A program made the translations under genes and the position numbers. The notes beneath the pieces were generated by a model that was given only the letters and a program-made list of their open reading frames with translations, was not told where the DNA came from and did not search any database. From assembly GCF_022953055.1 (NCBI RefSeq), contig NZ_JALJEJ010000001.1, positions 682,001 to 746,000 of the forward strand: 64,000 nucleotides of DNA, given 5' to 3'. The stretch is from Mucilaginibacter straminoryzae (GTDB lineage Bacteria; Bacteroidota; Bacteroidia; Sphingobacteriales; Sphingobacteriaceae). Shown here one piece after another: positions 40,967 through 50,937 of this stretch; positions within the stretch are counted from its first letter, which is position 1; each line of letters opens with the position of its first letter.

Positions 40967-41457
40967 AATTGGCAATTTAATTAAAAGTAAAATTTGAAAG
41001 ACCTTGCTCGCTTCGGAAAACTGCTTTTAATACAACTGATTGTTGTTATTTGCGCTCAGCGGCAGCTCTGGCCTCAAATGCGCTTGTGGGGCTGTGCTCT
41101 ACAGAAATAAGTTAGTGTATAGTTTTTCTGACAGGTTAATTAAGAGATTCCTTTTTTCTAAAGAACCCTTCATTGTTTAGTTATCATCCTCTTTTGAGGC
41201 TTAAAACCGCGTTTTCCTTCACAGAAATTTGTTCCTTTTCTCTCATTTAAACCCGACTCCCTTCAGCGGATCATTCAGATTTATTTACAAAATGCTAAGC
41301 TGACTTTTAAACAGGATGGTATAGTATCGTAAAGTAGTCAGTTGGCTGTCACTCTGTACTCCTGAATTTTTGTCAGAAGTGATTTTGGGTAAAATAATCA
41401 AGTTAATAAGAAATTGGTGTGCTTATTGGGTAGATAAATTATCTTATTAAGAAAAAA
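40967..41457. other. 491-base gap before the glycosylation operon
   Basis: No open frame with a sensible protein, no RNA gene and no strong inverted repeat were found. It is AT-rich towards the start of the glycosyltransferase gene and probably holds its promoter, but I could not fix a TTTG/TANNTTTG pair. Confidence 0.4.
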
Positions 41458-42435
41458 ATGATTCAATCAATATTTAAGATTTTTACCTGGAATGTAAACC
41501 CGGCTTATTTGTTCAATCTTTCTCAGGCAAATGTACTGATTTACGTTCCGGTTAAAGATAGCAACAAACCTGGTTACCAGGGACGGGGTAATTATTATCC
41601 TTACCCTGATAACGTAGTGGAGGTGCCTGCATCAGAGGTGTGTTTTTTAGATATAGATGCGATTCTTTTTCAATCAAAAGAAAATTATTTACACGATCAG
41701 TACGACATACTTTCTCAAAACCAGCGGGAGCTGCCAAAATTCTACCTTGAACATGAACCGCCGCGGCCGCACCCCACAAACAGCCAGCACATTGTTCATG
41801 ATACAAATGTCACTATCGTACATGTAAGTCATTACAACGACCTGATGTGGGATAACAACGCGCAGGAATCGGTTGTAATAGAGCCGGGTGCACCTGACGC
41901 AGAAATCAATTATAGCGGCAATAAACCGAGAGGCTTAGTACTGCTGGATCACCTGCCTGCGAAAGGGCGCTGGCTGGGGCTCGATGTATTTTTAAAAGTA
42001 CGGGAGCATATTCCGCTCGATCTGATTGGCCATGGTAACGGCACATTAGGTGTAAGGGATGCTTCCTTCGAACAGCTGCCTTATTTGCTTTCAGAATATC
42101 GTTTTGTTTTTAGCCCTGTCAGATACTCCACTTCCTGCCAGCAATTATACCAGGCCATGATGGCCGGTGCGCCTGTCGTAGGCCTGGCAACAGTTGGGCT
42201 TTCAACCGTTGTTACCGACAGTTCAACAGGGTTTGTATCTACAAATGTGAATCAGCTGATTCGCAGTATGCAGCAGTTGATTGATGACCGCGACCTGGCA
42301 GGAAATATTGGAAAAGCTGGTCAGCAGGTAGCCAAAGATCGTTTCTCGCTGCAACGATTTATTTATCAATGGGAAAGTTTGCTAACCGATAAGATTTCGA
42401 AAAAGCAAGCCCGGCCATATTTAGCATTAGTATAA
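41458..42435 (+). CDS. Glycosyltransferase family 4-like protein
   Basis: 325 residues. The C-terminal GT-B half is visible: the SVVIEPGAPDAEI segment, the LVLLDHLPAKGRWLGLDVFL strand-helix unit, and the donor-binding LYQAMMAGAPVVGLATVG motif with the following TDSSTGFVSTN. The N-terminal half is short and lacks the usual glycine-rich loop, so the acceptor side is unusual. It is the first of five rightward genes and precedes a second GT4 by 26 bases. It probably adds one sugar to a surface glycan; donor unknown. Confidence 0.8.
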   Translation: MIQSIFKIFTWNVNPAYLFNLSQANVLIYVPVKDSNKPGYQGRGNYYPYPDNVVEVPASEVCFLDIDAILFQSKENYLHDQYDILSQNQRELPKFYLEHEPPRPHPTNSQHIVHDTNVTIVHVSHYNDLMWDNNAQESVVIEPGAPDAEINYSGNKPRGLVLLDHLPAKGRWLGLDVFLKVREHIPLDLIGHGNGTLGVRDASFEQLPYLLSEYRFVFSPVRYSTSCQQLYQAMMAGAPVVGLATVGLSTVVTDSSTGFVSTNVNQLIRSMQQLIDDRDLAGNIGKAGQQVAKDRFSLQRFIYQWESLLTDKISKKQARPYLALV

Positions 42436-42461
42436 ACATCTCCCACATCATCACAATACCT

Positions 42462-43751
42462 ATGAAATCTAATCCGAAAATTGCATTTATCAGCGAGCAT
42501 GCTTCACCCTTAGCTACTCTTGGCGGAGTGGATACCGGAGGGCAAAACGTATATGTGGCTCAGGTTGCACGTCAATTAGGCGCCCGCGGGTATGATGTGG
42601 ATGTGTTTACCCGCTGGGAAGATCCGTCTGCACCGCAGGTGATCGAATGGGTTCCGGGTGTTAGGGTGGTGCATGTAAAAGCAGGGCCGGTTCAGGTTGT
42701 TGCTAAAGAAGACTTGTTGCAATACATGCCTGAGTTTACACGCAGCGTACTGGCATTTATAAAGTCGGAAAAAATAAGGTATGATCTCACCCATGCTAAC
42801 TTTTTTATGTCGGCATTAGTAGCGGCAGATCTGAAAGCAATTTTAAAGATACCTTTTGCAGTTACGTTCCATGCTTTAGGACGTGTACGTCGCATACATC
42901 AGGGTGATAGTGACAAGTTCCCGAAGCAGCGGTTACAGATTGAAGAGGATATGGTGAGAAAAGCAGATTACATTATTGCAGAATGTCCGCAAGACCGTGA
43001 TGATCTGATCAGCCTTTACCACGCTCCGGCTTATAAAATCGTAACTGTTCCGTGCGGGTTCAGTCATACCGAATTTTATCACGTACCAAAATCGCTTGCC
43101 CGTCGGTTGCTTCGTGTGGATGAAAGCAAGCATATCTTACTACAGTTAGGGCGAATGGTGCCACGGAAAGGTGTAGATAATGTGATACGTGCACTGTCTA
43201 AACTGAAAAATCCTGAATCGTTCTGCCTGCTGGTGGTAGGTGGCGAGACTGATTTGCCAGACACGGTGCAATGCCCGGAAATAGGCAGGTTGCTACAAAT
43301 TGCAAAGGAGTTAGGTGTAGAAGCGTCGGTACGTTTTGTTGGGCGTAAAAGCCGCGAACAACTGAAATACTACTACTCCGCAGCAGATATTTTTATTACC
43401 ACCCCATGGTATGAACCTTTTGGAATTACTCCGCTCGAATCGATGGCTTGTGGTACACCGGTGATCGGTTCGAATGTTGGCGGAATAAAGTATACCGTTG
43501 TTGATGGAGAAACGGGCGCCCTGGTGCCACCAGAAAATCCGGAAGCTTTAGCTGGCCGTATAGAAGAACTTACAGCTGATAAAGATCTGCTGGAAGATAT
43601 GGGAAAAAATGCGCTGGAAAGGGTAAACGCTTATTTTACCTGGGCAAGCGTAGCAGATAAGATCAGTGATCTTTACATTCGGATGCTTACCGAAACGGAT
43701 AGCAAAAAGTTTGTTCAAACATCGCTTAAGAGCAAAAGTAAAGCTGCTTAA
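42462..43751 (+). CDS. Glycosyltransferase family 4 (sucrose-phosphate-synthase-like)
   Basis: 429 residues, full GT-B. The N-terminus FISEHASPLATLGGVDTGGQ followed by NVYVAQVARQLGARG is the glycine-rich acceptor motif of the sucrose synthase/MshA branch. The C-terminal half has LLQLGRMVPRKGVDNVI, the EX7E region in WYEPFGITPLESMACGTPV, and GETGALVPP. The donor is likely a nucleotide hexose. It is coupled to the downstream phosphatase by a one-base gap. The product sugar is not predictable. Confidence 0.88.
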   Translation: MKSNPKIAFISEHASPLATLGGVDTGGQNVYVAQVARQLGARGYDVDVFTRWEDPSAPQVIEWVPGVRVVHVKAGPVQVVAKEDLLQYMPEFTRSVLAFIKSEKIRYDLTHANFFMSALVAADLKAILKIPFAVTFHALGRVRRIHQGDSDKFPKQRLQIEEDMVRKADYIIAECPQDRDDLISLYHAPAYKIVTVPCGFSHTEFYHVPKSLARRLLRVDESKHILLQLGRMVPRKGVDNVIRALSKLKNPESFCLLVVGGETDLPDTVQCPEIGRLLQIAKELGVEASVRFVGRKSREQLKYYYSAADIFITTPWYEPFGITPLESMACGTPVIGSNVGGIKYTVVDGETGALVPPENPEALAGRIEELTADKDLLEDMGKNALERVNAYFTWASVADKISDLYIRMLTETDSKKFVQTSLKSKSKAA

Positions 43752-43752
43752 T

Positions 43753-44334
43753 ATGACGTATAAAGCCGTTTTTCTGGATAAGGACAATACGCTGATAGAC
43801 GATATCCCGTATAACGTAAATCCGGCGTTGATTACGCTTAAACCCGGTGCTATTGCCGGGTTGCGTTTGTTACAGGATAAAGGTTTTAAGCTGATCATCA
43901 TCTCTAACCAGGCCGGTGTGGCGAAAGGATATTTTCGTGAGGAAGCACTGGCTGATGTTGAACGCCGCATCTGCGAACTTTTAATGGAGTACGGTATTCA
44001 TTTAACAGGGTTCTATTATTGCCCGCATCACCCGGAAGGGAGTGTAGCAGATTACGCAATAGCTTGTCACTGTCGCAAACCGTTGCCTGGTATGCTGATC
44101 GAAGCCGCAGAGAAGCATCATGTAGATCTATCGGAATCGTGGATGGTGGGCGATATCCTGAATGATGTCGAAGCCGGAAACCGTGCAGGCTGCCGCACGA
44201 TATTAATAGATAATGGCGGCGAAACAGAATGGATAAAAGATAACGAATACCGCGAGCCGGAACAGGTTTTCAATAACCTGGCCTACGCAGCGCATTACAT
44301 TGCCACTGCTTTACCTAAAAAGAGATCAGCTTAA
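43753..44334 (+). CDS. HAD-IIIA phosphatase, GmhB-like
   Basis: 193 residues from the ATG at 43753 (MTYKAVFLDKDNTLIDD), one base after the previous stop. A longer upstream reading would start inside the GT4 gene. Motif I is DKDNTL, then IIISNQAGVAKGYF, then the metal-binding loop CPHHPEG and CHCRKPLPG with Cys/His ligands typical of GmhB, and MVGDILNDVEAG as motif IV. GmhB removes a phosphate from D-glycero-manno-heptose 1,7-bisphosphate. A GT9 gene follows, which fits a heptose-related sugar, but other HAD-IIIA substrates are possible. Confidence 0.85.
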   Translation: MTYKAVFLDKDNTLIDDIPYNVNPALITLKPGAIAGLRLLQDKGFKLIIISNQAGVAKGYFREEALADVERRICELLMEYGIHLTGFYYCPHHPEGSVADYAIACHCRKPLPGMLIEAAEKHHVDLSESWMVGDILNDVEAGNRAGCRTILIDNGGETEWIKDNEYREPEQVFNNLAYAAHYIATALPKKRSA

Positions 44335-44355
44335 CTATCACCTCAAAGCTTAAAC

Positions 44356-45465
44356 ATGACCCACAATTACCGAAACATTTTATGTATCCGGCTGGACAAC
44401 ATGGGCGATCTGTTAATGTCGTCACCGGCGATTGCGGCGCTGAAGGAAACTTTCGGCGCGAAGATCACCGTACTTACCTCGGCAATGGCAGTAGGCGTAG
44501 CCAACTTGATAGATGAAATAGACGAGGTGATGGTGTATAATGTGCCATGGGTAAAAACTAATGAGCACGATAAAAGTGAAGCGTTTTATAGCCTTGTTGA
44601 GCAGATTCGTGAAAGGCAGTTTGACGCTGCTGTTATTTTTACGGTTTACAGCCAAAGCCCGCTACCTGCTGCCATGCTTACTTACTTGGCAGGTATTCCG
44701 GTTTGTGTGGGTTATTGCCGGGAAAATCCTTATCAGCTGATCAATCATTGGGTGCCTGATAAAGAGCCTTACGAGTTTATCCGGCACCAGGTTCGGCGAG
44801 ATCTGGATTTGGTTTCCGCTATCGGCGCAAAAACAGCCAGCGAGCACTTACGGTTGAACGTGCCGGATATTAATGAGTTCTTATTAGAGCAAAAGCTACG
44901 TGAAGCAGGGGTGAATGAACAGCAACCCTGGCTAATTCTGCATCCCGGTGTAAGTGAACCCAAACGGGAGTACCCGGTAGAGCGTTGGATAGAAGCAGGC
45001 AGAAGGGTCATTGATGAACTAGGCTATCAACTATTAATTACCGGTGCAGCTTCCGAGAAGAGTTTGGCTGAGGAAATTGCGTATGGGATAGGTACAGGTG
45101 CTTTTCCCGTAGCAGGGCTATTTAATCTGAATGAATTTATTGTATTAGTTGCCCGGTCGCCCATTTTGGTTTCAGTGAATACAGGAACTATACATATCGC
45201 CGCTGCGCTGGGTGTCCCTACAGTGGTGTTGTATGCGCTTACCAATCCGCAACATACGCCATGGCAGGTTCCATGTAAGGTGTTGCCGTTTGAAGTCCCG
45301 GTTGAAGCGCAAAGCAGAAATGAAGTGATCGTTCATGTAAATAAGTATTTTAGCGCGCAGCAAATTCCCATGCCTTGCGTAGATGATGTGCTAAATGCAG
45401 TTAAAGAACTGCTGGCGGGCGAGCTGCAGCACCCAGTTGAAATACAAGCCATTTATGAACAATAA
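44356..45465 (+). CDS. Glycosyltransferase family 9 (heptosyltransferase-like)
   Basis: 369 residues. N-terminal [19 protein letters not shown] is the acceptor/donor motif of ADP-heptose:LPS heptosyltransferases. The C-terminal part has [40 protein letters not shown] and [12 protein letters not shown], the ADP-sugar pocket region. It should transfer a heptose-like sugar to a lipid or surface glycan, and fits the GmhB-like gene before it. The cupin start overlaps its end by 11 bases. Confidence 0.85.
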   Translation: MTHNYRNILCIRLDNMGDLLMSSPAIAALKETFGAKITVLTSAMAVGVANLIDEIDEVMVYNVPWVKTNEHDKSEAFYSLVEQIRERQFDAAVIFTVYSQSPLPAAMLTYLAGIPVCVGYCRENPYQLINHWVPDKEPYEFIRHQVRRDLDLVSAIGAKTASEHLRLNVPDINEFLLEQKLREAGVNEQQPWLILHPGVSEPKREYPVERWIEAGRRVIDELGYQLLITGAASEKSLAEEIAYGIGTGAFPVAGLFNLNEFIVLVARSPILVSVNTGTIHIAAALGVPTVVLYALTNPQHTPWQVPCKVLPFEVPVEAQSRNEVIVHVNKYFSAQQIPMPCVDDVLNAVKELLAGELQHPVEIQAIYEQ

Positions 45466-45790
45466 CATTTTTTCATTTTCAGATATCCCCGTTAAAGAAA
45501 TAGCGCCCGGCTATTTTTCTAAACTGATTCATACCGCAACCAATACCGTTAATTTTATTGATGTAAAGGCAGGGAATACCGTCCCTACCCATCAGCACCC
45601 TCACGAGCAGATGAGCTTTGTGCTGGAAGGCGAATTTGAACTGACGATAGATGGCGTTGCTCACGTGCTCAACGCACAACGATACGCCGTTATCCCGGGC
45701 AATACTTTACATAGCGGGAAGGCTGTTACTGATTGCAGGCTGATCGATATTTTTTCTCCTGCCCGCGAGGATTATAAAAATCTTAAATAA
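45455..45790 (+). CDS. Cupin-domain protein, small
   Basis: 111 residues from the ATG at 45455 ([19 protein letters not shown]). A longer upstream frame would overlap far into the glycosyltransferase. The cupin motif 1 is [16 protein letters not shown] with three His and a Glu; motif 2 has [10 protein letters not shown] with a His. A metal-binding barrel that may act on a sugar or as a small-molecule sensor. Its overlap with the GT9 suggests co-translation, but the role is unknown. Confidence 0.8.
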   Translation: MNNNIFSFSDIPVKEIAPGYFSKLIHTATNTVNFIDVKAGNTVPTHQHPHEQMSFVLEGEFELTIDGVAHVLNAQRYAVIPGNTLHSGKAVTDCRLIDIFSPAREDYKNLK

Positions 45791-45868
45791 TTGTTAAAAA
45801 ATTTTAAATAGCGCTTGGTTTTCTGCTAGTGCTTTTTTAACTTGTGGTTACCTAATTAAACTAAGGAT

Positions 45869-46087
45869 ATGAACCACGAACAAACCAGTAGTGCCTCTTC
45901 ATGGGGTTTCCTAAGCTCTGACGGTAAATTTTTACCGGTTTCTGCACTAACTACCAAAAGCCTTGAATATGCTTCCAAATCTATTATAGAGCTGCAACAG
46001 TTAATAGAAAGCTATATTCTTACAGAAGAATATGAGAAGTGTGCGGTCATCAGGGACGAGATCATCAGGCGGCAGCATGCTAACTAA
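45869..46087 (+). CDS. Small UVR-motif protein, 72 aa
   Basis: Residues of about 35-70 (QLIESYILTEEYEKCAVIRD and EIIRRQ) match the UVR motif (EEYExAAxLRDxI) that mediates protein contacts in UvrB, UvrC and ClpC. The N-terminal half is Ser-rich with no other domain. The gene is monocistronic. It could be an adaptor, but there is no direct evidence. Confidence 0.65.
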   Translation: MNHEQTSSASSWGFLSSDGKFLPVSALTTKSLEYASKSIIELQQLIESYILTEEYEKCAVIRDEIIRRQHAN

Positions 46088-46186
46088 ATTGTATCCGAAC
46101 GGCCTTTGATGGCTTAATTTAAAATTTAACAAACATCAGTGGATATACGTGGTTTAATTTATAGTTAAAAACTTAAATTAAATCCT

Positions 46187-46984
46187 ATGTCAAGCATGAA
46201 TAAGTGTGCACTGATTACCGGTGCAACAAGTGGAATTGGATACGAGCTGGCGAAGCTATTTGCACAGGATCAATACAACCTGGTGCTGGTAGCCCGCAAC
46301 CAGGAAGAACTACAGCGTTGTTCTTCTGAATTGCAGCAGCAGTACGGCGTCCAGGTAACTACAATTGCCAAAGATTTATTTAACCGCGAAGCGGCTTTTG
46401 AAGTTTACCAGGAGGTAAAAAATCAGGGTATGCAGATTGATGTGCTGGTAAACGATGCCGGCCAGGGTCAGTATGGCGAGTTTATCGATACCGACATAAA
46501 CCGCGAACTGGATATTATCCAGTTGAACATCGGTTCGCTGGTGGTATTAACCAAGTGCTTCCTGAAAGATATGGTTGCTCGTGGCGATGGTAAAATATTA
46601 CAGCTGGCGTCTATTGCAAGCCGTTTGCCTGGCCCGTTACAATCAGTGTATCATGGTACAAAAGCTTTTGTATTATCTTTTAGTGAAGCTATCCGCGAAG
46701 AGGTGAAAGATAAAGGCGTGGTGGTAACAGCCTTAATGCCGGGCGCAACAAATACCGACTTCTTTAACAAAGCAGACATGCTGGATAGTAAGATCCTTGA
46801 TTCGGGTTTAAGCAACCCGGCAGATGTGGCTAAAGACGGTTACGAAGCCTTGATGAGCAATGATGATAAAGTGATTTCAGGCATGAAAAATAAGATCCAG
46901 GTGGGAATGAGTAATGTTACGCCTGACCCGCAGGTGGCTGCTATGATGCACAAGCAACAGGCGCCAAAAAACGAGAACGAATAA
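46187..46984 (+). CDS. SDR-family oxidoreductase
   Basis: 265 residues. Cofactor motif is GATSGIGYELAKLF; the NDAG motif is VNDAGQG; catalytic Ser is in LASIASRLPG and YxxxK is YHGTKAF. This belongs to the classical short-chain dehydrogenases with a DltE/YqjQ-like look. The substrate is unknown. A strong hairpin terminator follows. Confidence 0.88.
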   Translation: MSSMNKCALITGATSGIGYELAKLFAQDQYNLVLVARNQEELQRCSSELQQQYGVQVTTIAKDLFNREAAFEVYQEVKNQGMQIDVLVNDAGQGQYGEFIDTDINRELDIIQLNIGSLVVLTKCFLKDMVARGDGKILQLASIASRLPGPLQSVYHGTKAFVLSFSEAIREEVKDKGVVVTALMPGATNTDFFNKADMLDSKILDSGLSNPADVAKDGYEALMSNDDKVISGMKNKIQVGMSNVTPDPQVAAMMHKQQAPKNENE

Positions 46985-47009
46985 TAGTTCATGGAGGTGA
47001 TTTTTTTTG

Positions 47010-47041
47010 CCCCGGTAAGGATAACTTGCCGGGGTTTATTT
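47010..47041 (+). terminator. Terminator after the SDR gene
   Basis: CCCCGGTAAG and CTTGCCGGGG pair over 10 bp with a five-base loop, followed by a T-rich tract. Confidence 0.8.
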
Positions 47042-47110
47042 TTGAAAAGCTTCGGGTAAACTTTTTTCTGTTTGCGAATCAAATTCGGGCGCTTATTTTA
47101 TTTTTGTTTC

Positions 47111-47629
47111 ATGCCAATTATTAAAGCAGCAGTTGCAGACACTGCAGAACTTACCCAATTAGTGAACAGTGCTTACCGGGGCGAGTCTTCCAAAGCCGGA
47201 TGGACAACCGAATCACATTTGTTAGATGGCCAACGCATTGATGACGAAATGATGCTGGCATATTTGCAAGACGAGAACGCGAAAATTTTGAAATATACGA
47301 ATGAAGGTGGTGTAATTATAGGTTGCGTGTACGTCGAGAAAAAAGGCGACCAGCTTTATTTGGGAATGCTCACCGTATCACCAACATTACAGGGCGGAGG
47401 GATAGGCCGCAAACTGATTGCAGCAGCCGAGGCGGAGGCGCGTAAACAAGGCTGTAATGCGGTTACTATGACGGTGATCTCCACTCGTGCGGAACTGATT
47501 GCCTGGTACGAACGGAACGGATATAAAGCTACCGGCGAGGTAAGACCTTTCCATACAGAGGAGCGTTTCGGTATCAGAAGATCTAATGATCCGATGGAGA
47601 TGATTGTGATGGAGAAACAAATTTCTTAA
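47111..47629 (+). CDS. GNAT-family N-acetyltransferase
   Basis: 172 residues from the ATG at 47111 (MPIIKAAVADTAELTQLVNS), chosen because an upstream TTG start would run through the promoter-like A/T tract. The acetyl-CoA motif is LTVSPTLQGGGIGRKLIAAA; motif B lies around AVTMTVISTRAELIAWYERN. The substrate is unknown. It converges with the GT9-like gene. Confidence 0.85.
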   Translation: MPIIKAAVADTAELTQLVNSAYRGESSKAGWTTESHLLDGQRIDDEMMLAYLQDENAKILKYTNEGGVIIGCVYVEKKGDQLYLGMLTVSPTLQGGGIGRKLIAAAEAEARKQGCNAVTMTVISTRAELIAWYERNGYKATGEVRPFHTEERFGIRRSNDPMEMIVMEKQIS

Positions 47630-47644
47630 ATCACTGGCGTTATG

Positions 47645-48649
47645 TTATTCAACTGTTTCAGTTGAACGGTTAACGAGTAAATTTTTAAACGCGTTTAAGG
47701 CAACCTCATAGTCGGGCTGGTCCGCCCAGATAATTAATCGGTGAAGTTCGCGGTTCAGGGGCGCCCATCTTTCTGGTTCCACATCAAGGCTAATGACAAT
47801 GCTTGGTGTTTGCAAGGCAGAAGCGATGTGCGCTACACCGGTACAGTTAGATACCAGGGCTGCCGAGTTTTTGATCAGCACGGCTACCGCACCGACAGAC
47901 GTTTGTCCGGCCGTATTTATTGGCTGGTGCTTCATGTGGCTTATTAAACGTTCCAATATCGGAGCCTCCTCTTTGGTGCCTGTTAATACAGCCTGGTAGC
48001 CGCTTTCTATGGCATAGTCGGCGAGTGCTGCATAATATTCTGGCGGCCATTGCCGCGAAGTAGCCCTGGCACCCGGATGGATGCAAACGTATTTGCCGCG
48101 TTCTATCGGTAGGTTTAGCGCTTGTAGTGCCTCTTCATCTGCTGATGTTATGGGAAATTCCAAATGTCTTCCTTGTGGTTCAATGCCAAGGAAATCCATC
48201 AGTTCCAGGTGCCGGTCTATCTCGTGCCCGTGGTTGGGGTATGGATAAAAGTATTCTTCGTTAGGCCGATAATCGCTATAATAGCCACCTGTATGCTTCG
48301 CACCAAACAATTCAATTAACGGATTGACGATGGTGCCGTTCCCCTGCATTTGCAATAGCAGGTCGAAAGGCTCCTGTTGCATTGCATTTAAAAAACTGAC
48401 GGTTTTGCGCGCGTCAAAAGGTTGCTCGGGTAAGGCCGGGTATCCGGGGAAGTGTACGAAGTCGTCGAAATATTGGTTGAAGCGTTCTGTAAAACTTTTC
48501 GCCCAGGGCAAACTAATCAGCGTGATGCGCGCTTCGGGATACGCTGCACGTAGTGCACGAATAGCCGGAATAGCGCATAGCATGTCGCCCAGTTGCAACA
48601 CCCTGAAAATGCCAATACGTTTAACTTCTGTAGGCGGGATCTTCGGCAT
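47645..48649 (-). CDS. Glycosyltransferase family 9, heptosyltransferase-like
   Basis: 334 residues. N-terminal RIGIFRVLQLGDMLCAIPAI and C-terminal VCIHPGARATSRQWPPEYYA and LVSNCTGVAHIASALQTPSI match the ADP-heptose transferase fold. It is separate from the GT operon and is probably for the same class of sugar. It lies five bases downstream of the small DUF3072 gene, so both are transcribed together. Confidence 0.85.
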   Translation of the reverse strand: MPKIPPTEVKRIGIFRVLQLGDMLCAIPAIRALRAAYPEARITLISLPWAKSFTERFNQYFDDFVHFPGYPALPEQPFDARKTVSFLNAMQQEPFDLLLQMQGNGTIVNPLIELFGAKHTGGYYSDYRPNEEYFYPYPNHGHEIDRHLELMDFLGIEPQGRHLEFPITSADEEALQALNLPIERGKYVCIHPGARATSRQWPPEYYAALADYAIESGYQAVLTGTKEEAPILERLISHMKHQPINTAGQTSVGAVAVLIKNSAALVSNCTGVAHIASALQTPSIVISLDVEPERWAPLNRELHRLIIWADQPDYEVALNAFKNLLVNRSTETVE

Positions 48650-48654
48650 TACTG

Positions 48655-48915
48655 TTAATCGTTATTTAATCCGCGACCGGTTTTGTGCTGCAACTCGTCA
48701 ATTCGTTTAGAAGCTTCGGCTTTCGTCAATTTCTCGTCGAAATGTTCACCCGCTTCAGAAGCTAATGTTTTAAGGTAAGACTCCTGCGCGCCGGTCATGG
48801 GTTCGTCGCCGGTAGTCCAGTCATCCGGATCTTTAATCGTATTTGAACCCTTAATGGTATGTTCTTGTGAATCGTCGGGCTGGTTTTCTTCCTTCGGATG
48901 TTCAGTGTTAATCAT
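48655..48915 (-). CDS. DUF3072-like small protein
   Basis: 86 residues, hydrophilic. The C-terminal half (DEPMTGAQESYLKTLASEAG and EKLTKAEASKRIDELQ) matches the DUF3072 motif, a short helical hairpin seen in stress-related proteins; the N-terminal half is acidic and disordered. Function unknown. Confidence 0.75.
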   Translation of the reverse strand: MINTEHPKEENQPDDSQEHTIKGSNTIKDPDDWTTGDEPMTGAQESYLKTLASEAGEHFDEKLTKAEASKRIDELQHKTGRGLNND

Positions 48916-48967
48916 GGTGTAGTTATTTATAGGTTTAACCCGGCGTTAAAGTGATTTGTTTGGGCCC

Positions 48968-49876
48968 TTAGGCCTGTACAATATTCCCCGCTTCTATAAA
49001 AATGCGTTTTACAGTAGGGTAGGTTGTCCGGATGTTATTTTCAATTCTGCTGATCACCAATTCCATATCCGTATTGGTAATATCTTTAAATTGTACATCC
49101 AACAAAACCAGCACATCGTCAGGCGCCATCTGCATGGTCAAGGGTGTGCGTGCAGTCATCACGTCAGGGTCTTTCAATACCAGTTGGCAAATACCTTTAA
49201 CCATTTCAGAACGGGCGCTTTCGCCAATCAGCAGGTCGCGGCTTTCCACAATCATGATGATCGCTACCAGCGCCAGCACGATACCGATAAGGACAGAGGC
49301 AAAGCCATCGAAAAACGGATTGTTAAACTGGTGACCAAGGAATACACCCAAAAAGGCAATGATCAAGCCCAGCAGGGCGGCCGAGTCTTCATAGATCACC
49401 GCGAAGGCTGCCGGGTCTTTACTGTTACGCAGTTCCTCCCAGAAACTTCCCGGGCCTTTTTCTTTATTAAAATTACGAATGGCAATCACAAAGGAAATAC
49501 CTTCGAATACAAATGCGCCACCAAGTACCATGTAGTTCCAGAACGGATCTGTAAGTTCTTCGGGATGCTTAATATGTTCAATACCTTCGTAAAAAGACAT
49601 GCCGCCGCCCAAACCAAAAATTAAAATGGATACAATGAGCGACCAGAAGTAAATTTCTTTACCATGCCCGAAGGGATGATCCTCGTCGGCAGGGCGTTTG
49701 CTGCGATTGATCCCAAAAAGCAATAACAGGCCGTTACCGCTATCTACCACGCTATGGATGGCTTCTGAGAGCATGGCAGAACTGCCGCTGATAAAAGCGG
49801 CAATAAATTTCATAACGGCAATAGCAAGGTTGGCAAACAGGGCGCCGTAAACCGAGGATTTGTTGTGATCAGACAT
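48968..49876 (-). CDS. Cation diffusion facilitator transporter
   Basis: 302 residues. Six membrane helices within about 10-215 and a C-terminal cytosolic domain. The metal-binding helices contain SEAIHSVVDSGNGLLLLFG and EDSAALLGLIIAFLGVFLG. HPFGHGKEIYFW is the histidine loop of the CDF family. It exports divalent metals such as Zn, Fe or Mn by proton exchange; the substrate is not resolved. Confidence 0.88.
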   Translation of the reverse strand: MSDHNKSSVYGALFANLAIAVMKFIAAFISGSSAMLSEAIHSVVDSGNGLLLLFGINRSKRPADEDHPFGHGKEIYFWSLIVSILIFGLGGGMSFYEGIEHIKHPEELTDPFWNYMVLGGAFVFEGISFVIAIRNFNKEKGPGSFWEELRNSKDPAAFAVIYEDSAALLGLIIAFLGVFLGHQFNNPFFDGFASVLIGIVLALVAIIMIVESRDLLIGESARSEMVKGICQLVLKDPDVMTARTPLTMQMAPDDVLVLLDVQFKDITNTDMELVISRIENNIRTTYPTVKRIFIEAGNIVQA

Positions 49877-49938
49877 ATCATCAGTAACACCAAAACTACC
49901 GGAAAGGTTGGGCCGCTGCCCTGAAAGTCGATTAATGC

Positions 49939-50790
49939 TTATTGCGCTTCGAGATATTTGATGATAGCCATCACGTCTTCATCGCCTAAACCTGCGTCCA
50001 TCGCCTGCCTGAAGGTTTGATACAACGGCGCAGCTAATGGCGACCGGATACCTTGTTCTGTAGCCAGGCGCAGGTCTTTGGTTAAATGTTTCAATGCAAA
50101 AGCAGCCGGATATTCTCCCTTTAATATCGCCGGTGATTTCATTTTTGTAATGCCATTGCTCAGCGCACCTTCGTTTATGATGGTTAGCATATCTTCTGTA
50201 CTGATGCCGTTTTCACGTGCGAAGACTACAGTTTCCGCCAGGCCTTGAAGGCAGACACCCAGGTAATAGTTGATAGCCAGTTTAGCCGCACTGCCAGAAC
50301 CAACGTCGCCGGTATGAATGGTCAGTTTACTGTAGGCGTCAAAAAAAGGTTTAGCTTTTTCTATGTCTGTAGTTTCGCCGCCAGCCATGATAATCAGGGT
50401 GCCGTCTTGCGCGGGTCTAACACTGCCAGAAACCGGGGCATCTATAAAAGAAGCATCGGCTGCAGAACAACGTTCGCCAATAAGTTTTGACGTAGCAGGG
50501 GAAACGGTGCTTACGTTAATAAATAACTTACCTGCAGCGTTTGCTGCAAGTAAACCTTCCGGATCGTTAAAAATTTCTTTTACAGCTTCATCGTCAGAAA
50601 CCATTACGCCAATGATATCGCAGGCTTTAACCAGCTCAGCTAAAGAACTAGCCGATAGCGCTCCTGCTTCTACAGCTCCTTGCTCTTTCTCGCGGGTGCG
50701 GTTGTAAACCTGCACTTCAAAACCTGCCTTTAATAAATTTTTAACGATAGGGGTACCCATATTACCTAAGCCTACCCATCCTGCTTTCAT
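49939..50790 (-). CDS. Beta-hydroxyacid dehydrogenase (3-hydroxyisobutyrate dehydrogenase family)
   Basis: 283 residues from the ATG at 50790 (MKAGWVGLGNMGTPIV), chosen because GLGNMG is the N-terminal NAD(P) loop; ATG at 50799 is a second option. Substrate-binding motif is FIDAPVSGSVRPAQDGTLII and the catalytic Lys is in GSGSAAKLAINYYLG. It reduces or oxidises short hydroxyacids or semialdehydes such as glyoxylate/succinic semialdehyde. The substrate is not specified. Confidence 0.88.
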   Translation of the reverse strand: MKAGWVGLGNMGTPIVKNLLKAGFEVQVYNRTREKEQGAVEAGALSASSLAELVKACDIIGVMVSDDEAVKEIFNDPEGLLAANAAGKLFINVSTVSPATSKLIGERCSAADASFIDAPVSGSVRPAQDGTLIIMAGGETTDIEKAKPFFDAYSKLTIHTGDVGSGSAAKLAINYYLGVCLQGLAETVVFARENGISTEDMLTIINEGALSNGITKMKSPAILKGEYPAAFALKHLTKDLRLATEQGIRSPLAAPLYQTFRQAMDAGLGDEDVMAIIKYLEAQ

Positions 50791-50937
50791 ATTACTCATA
50801 ATAGCCAAATAACGTATTATTAGCAGCAACTAACAATACGGCCTAAATGTTTAGTGATTGTTTAGGGTGAATGGATTTAAGTTTTTTATTTCAGAACTGG
50901 TTGTGTTTGCTATATTGGACTTCCACCTTATAAACCA

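Noticed and set aside
48956..49624. Long plus-strand open frame (222 aa)
   Set aside because: It is the antisense shadow of the CDF transporter gene, with His/Gln-rich nonsense composition and no start context.
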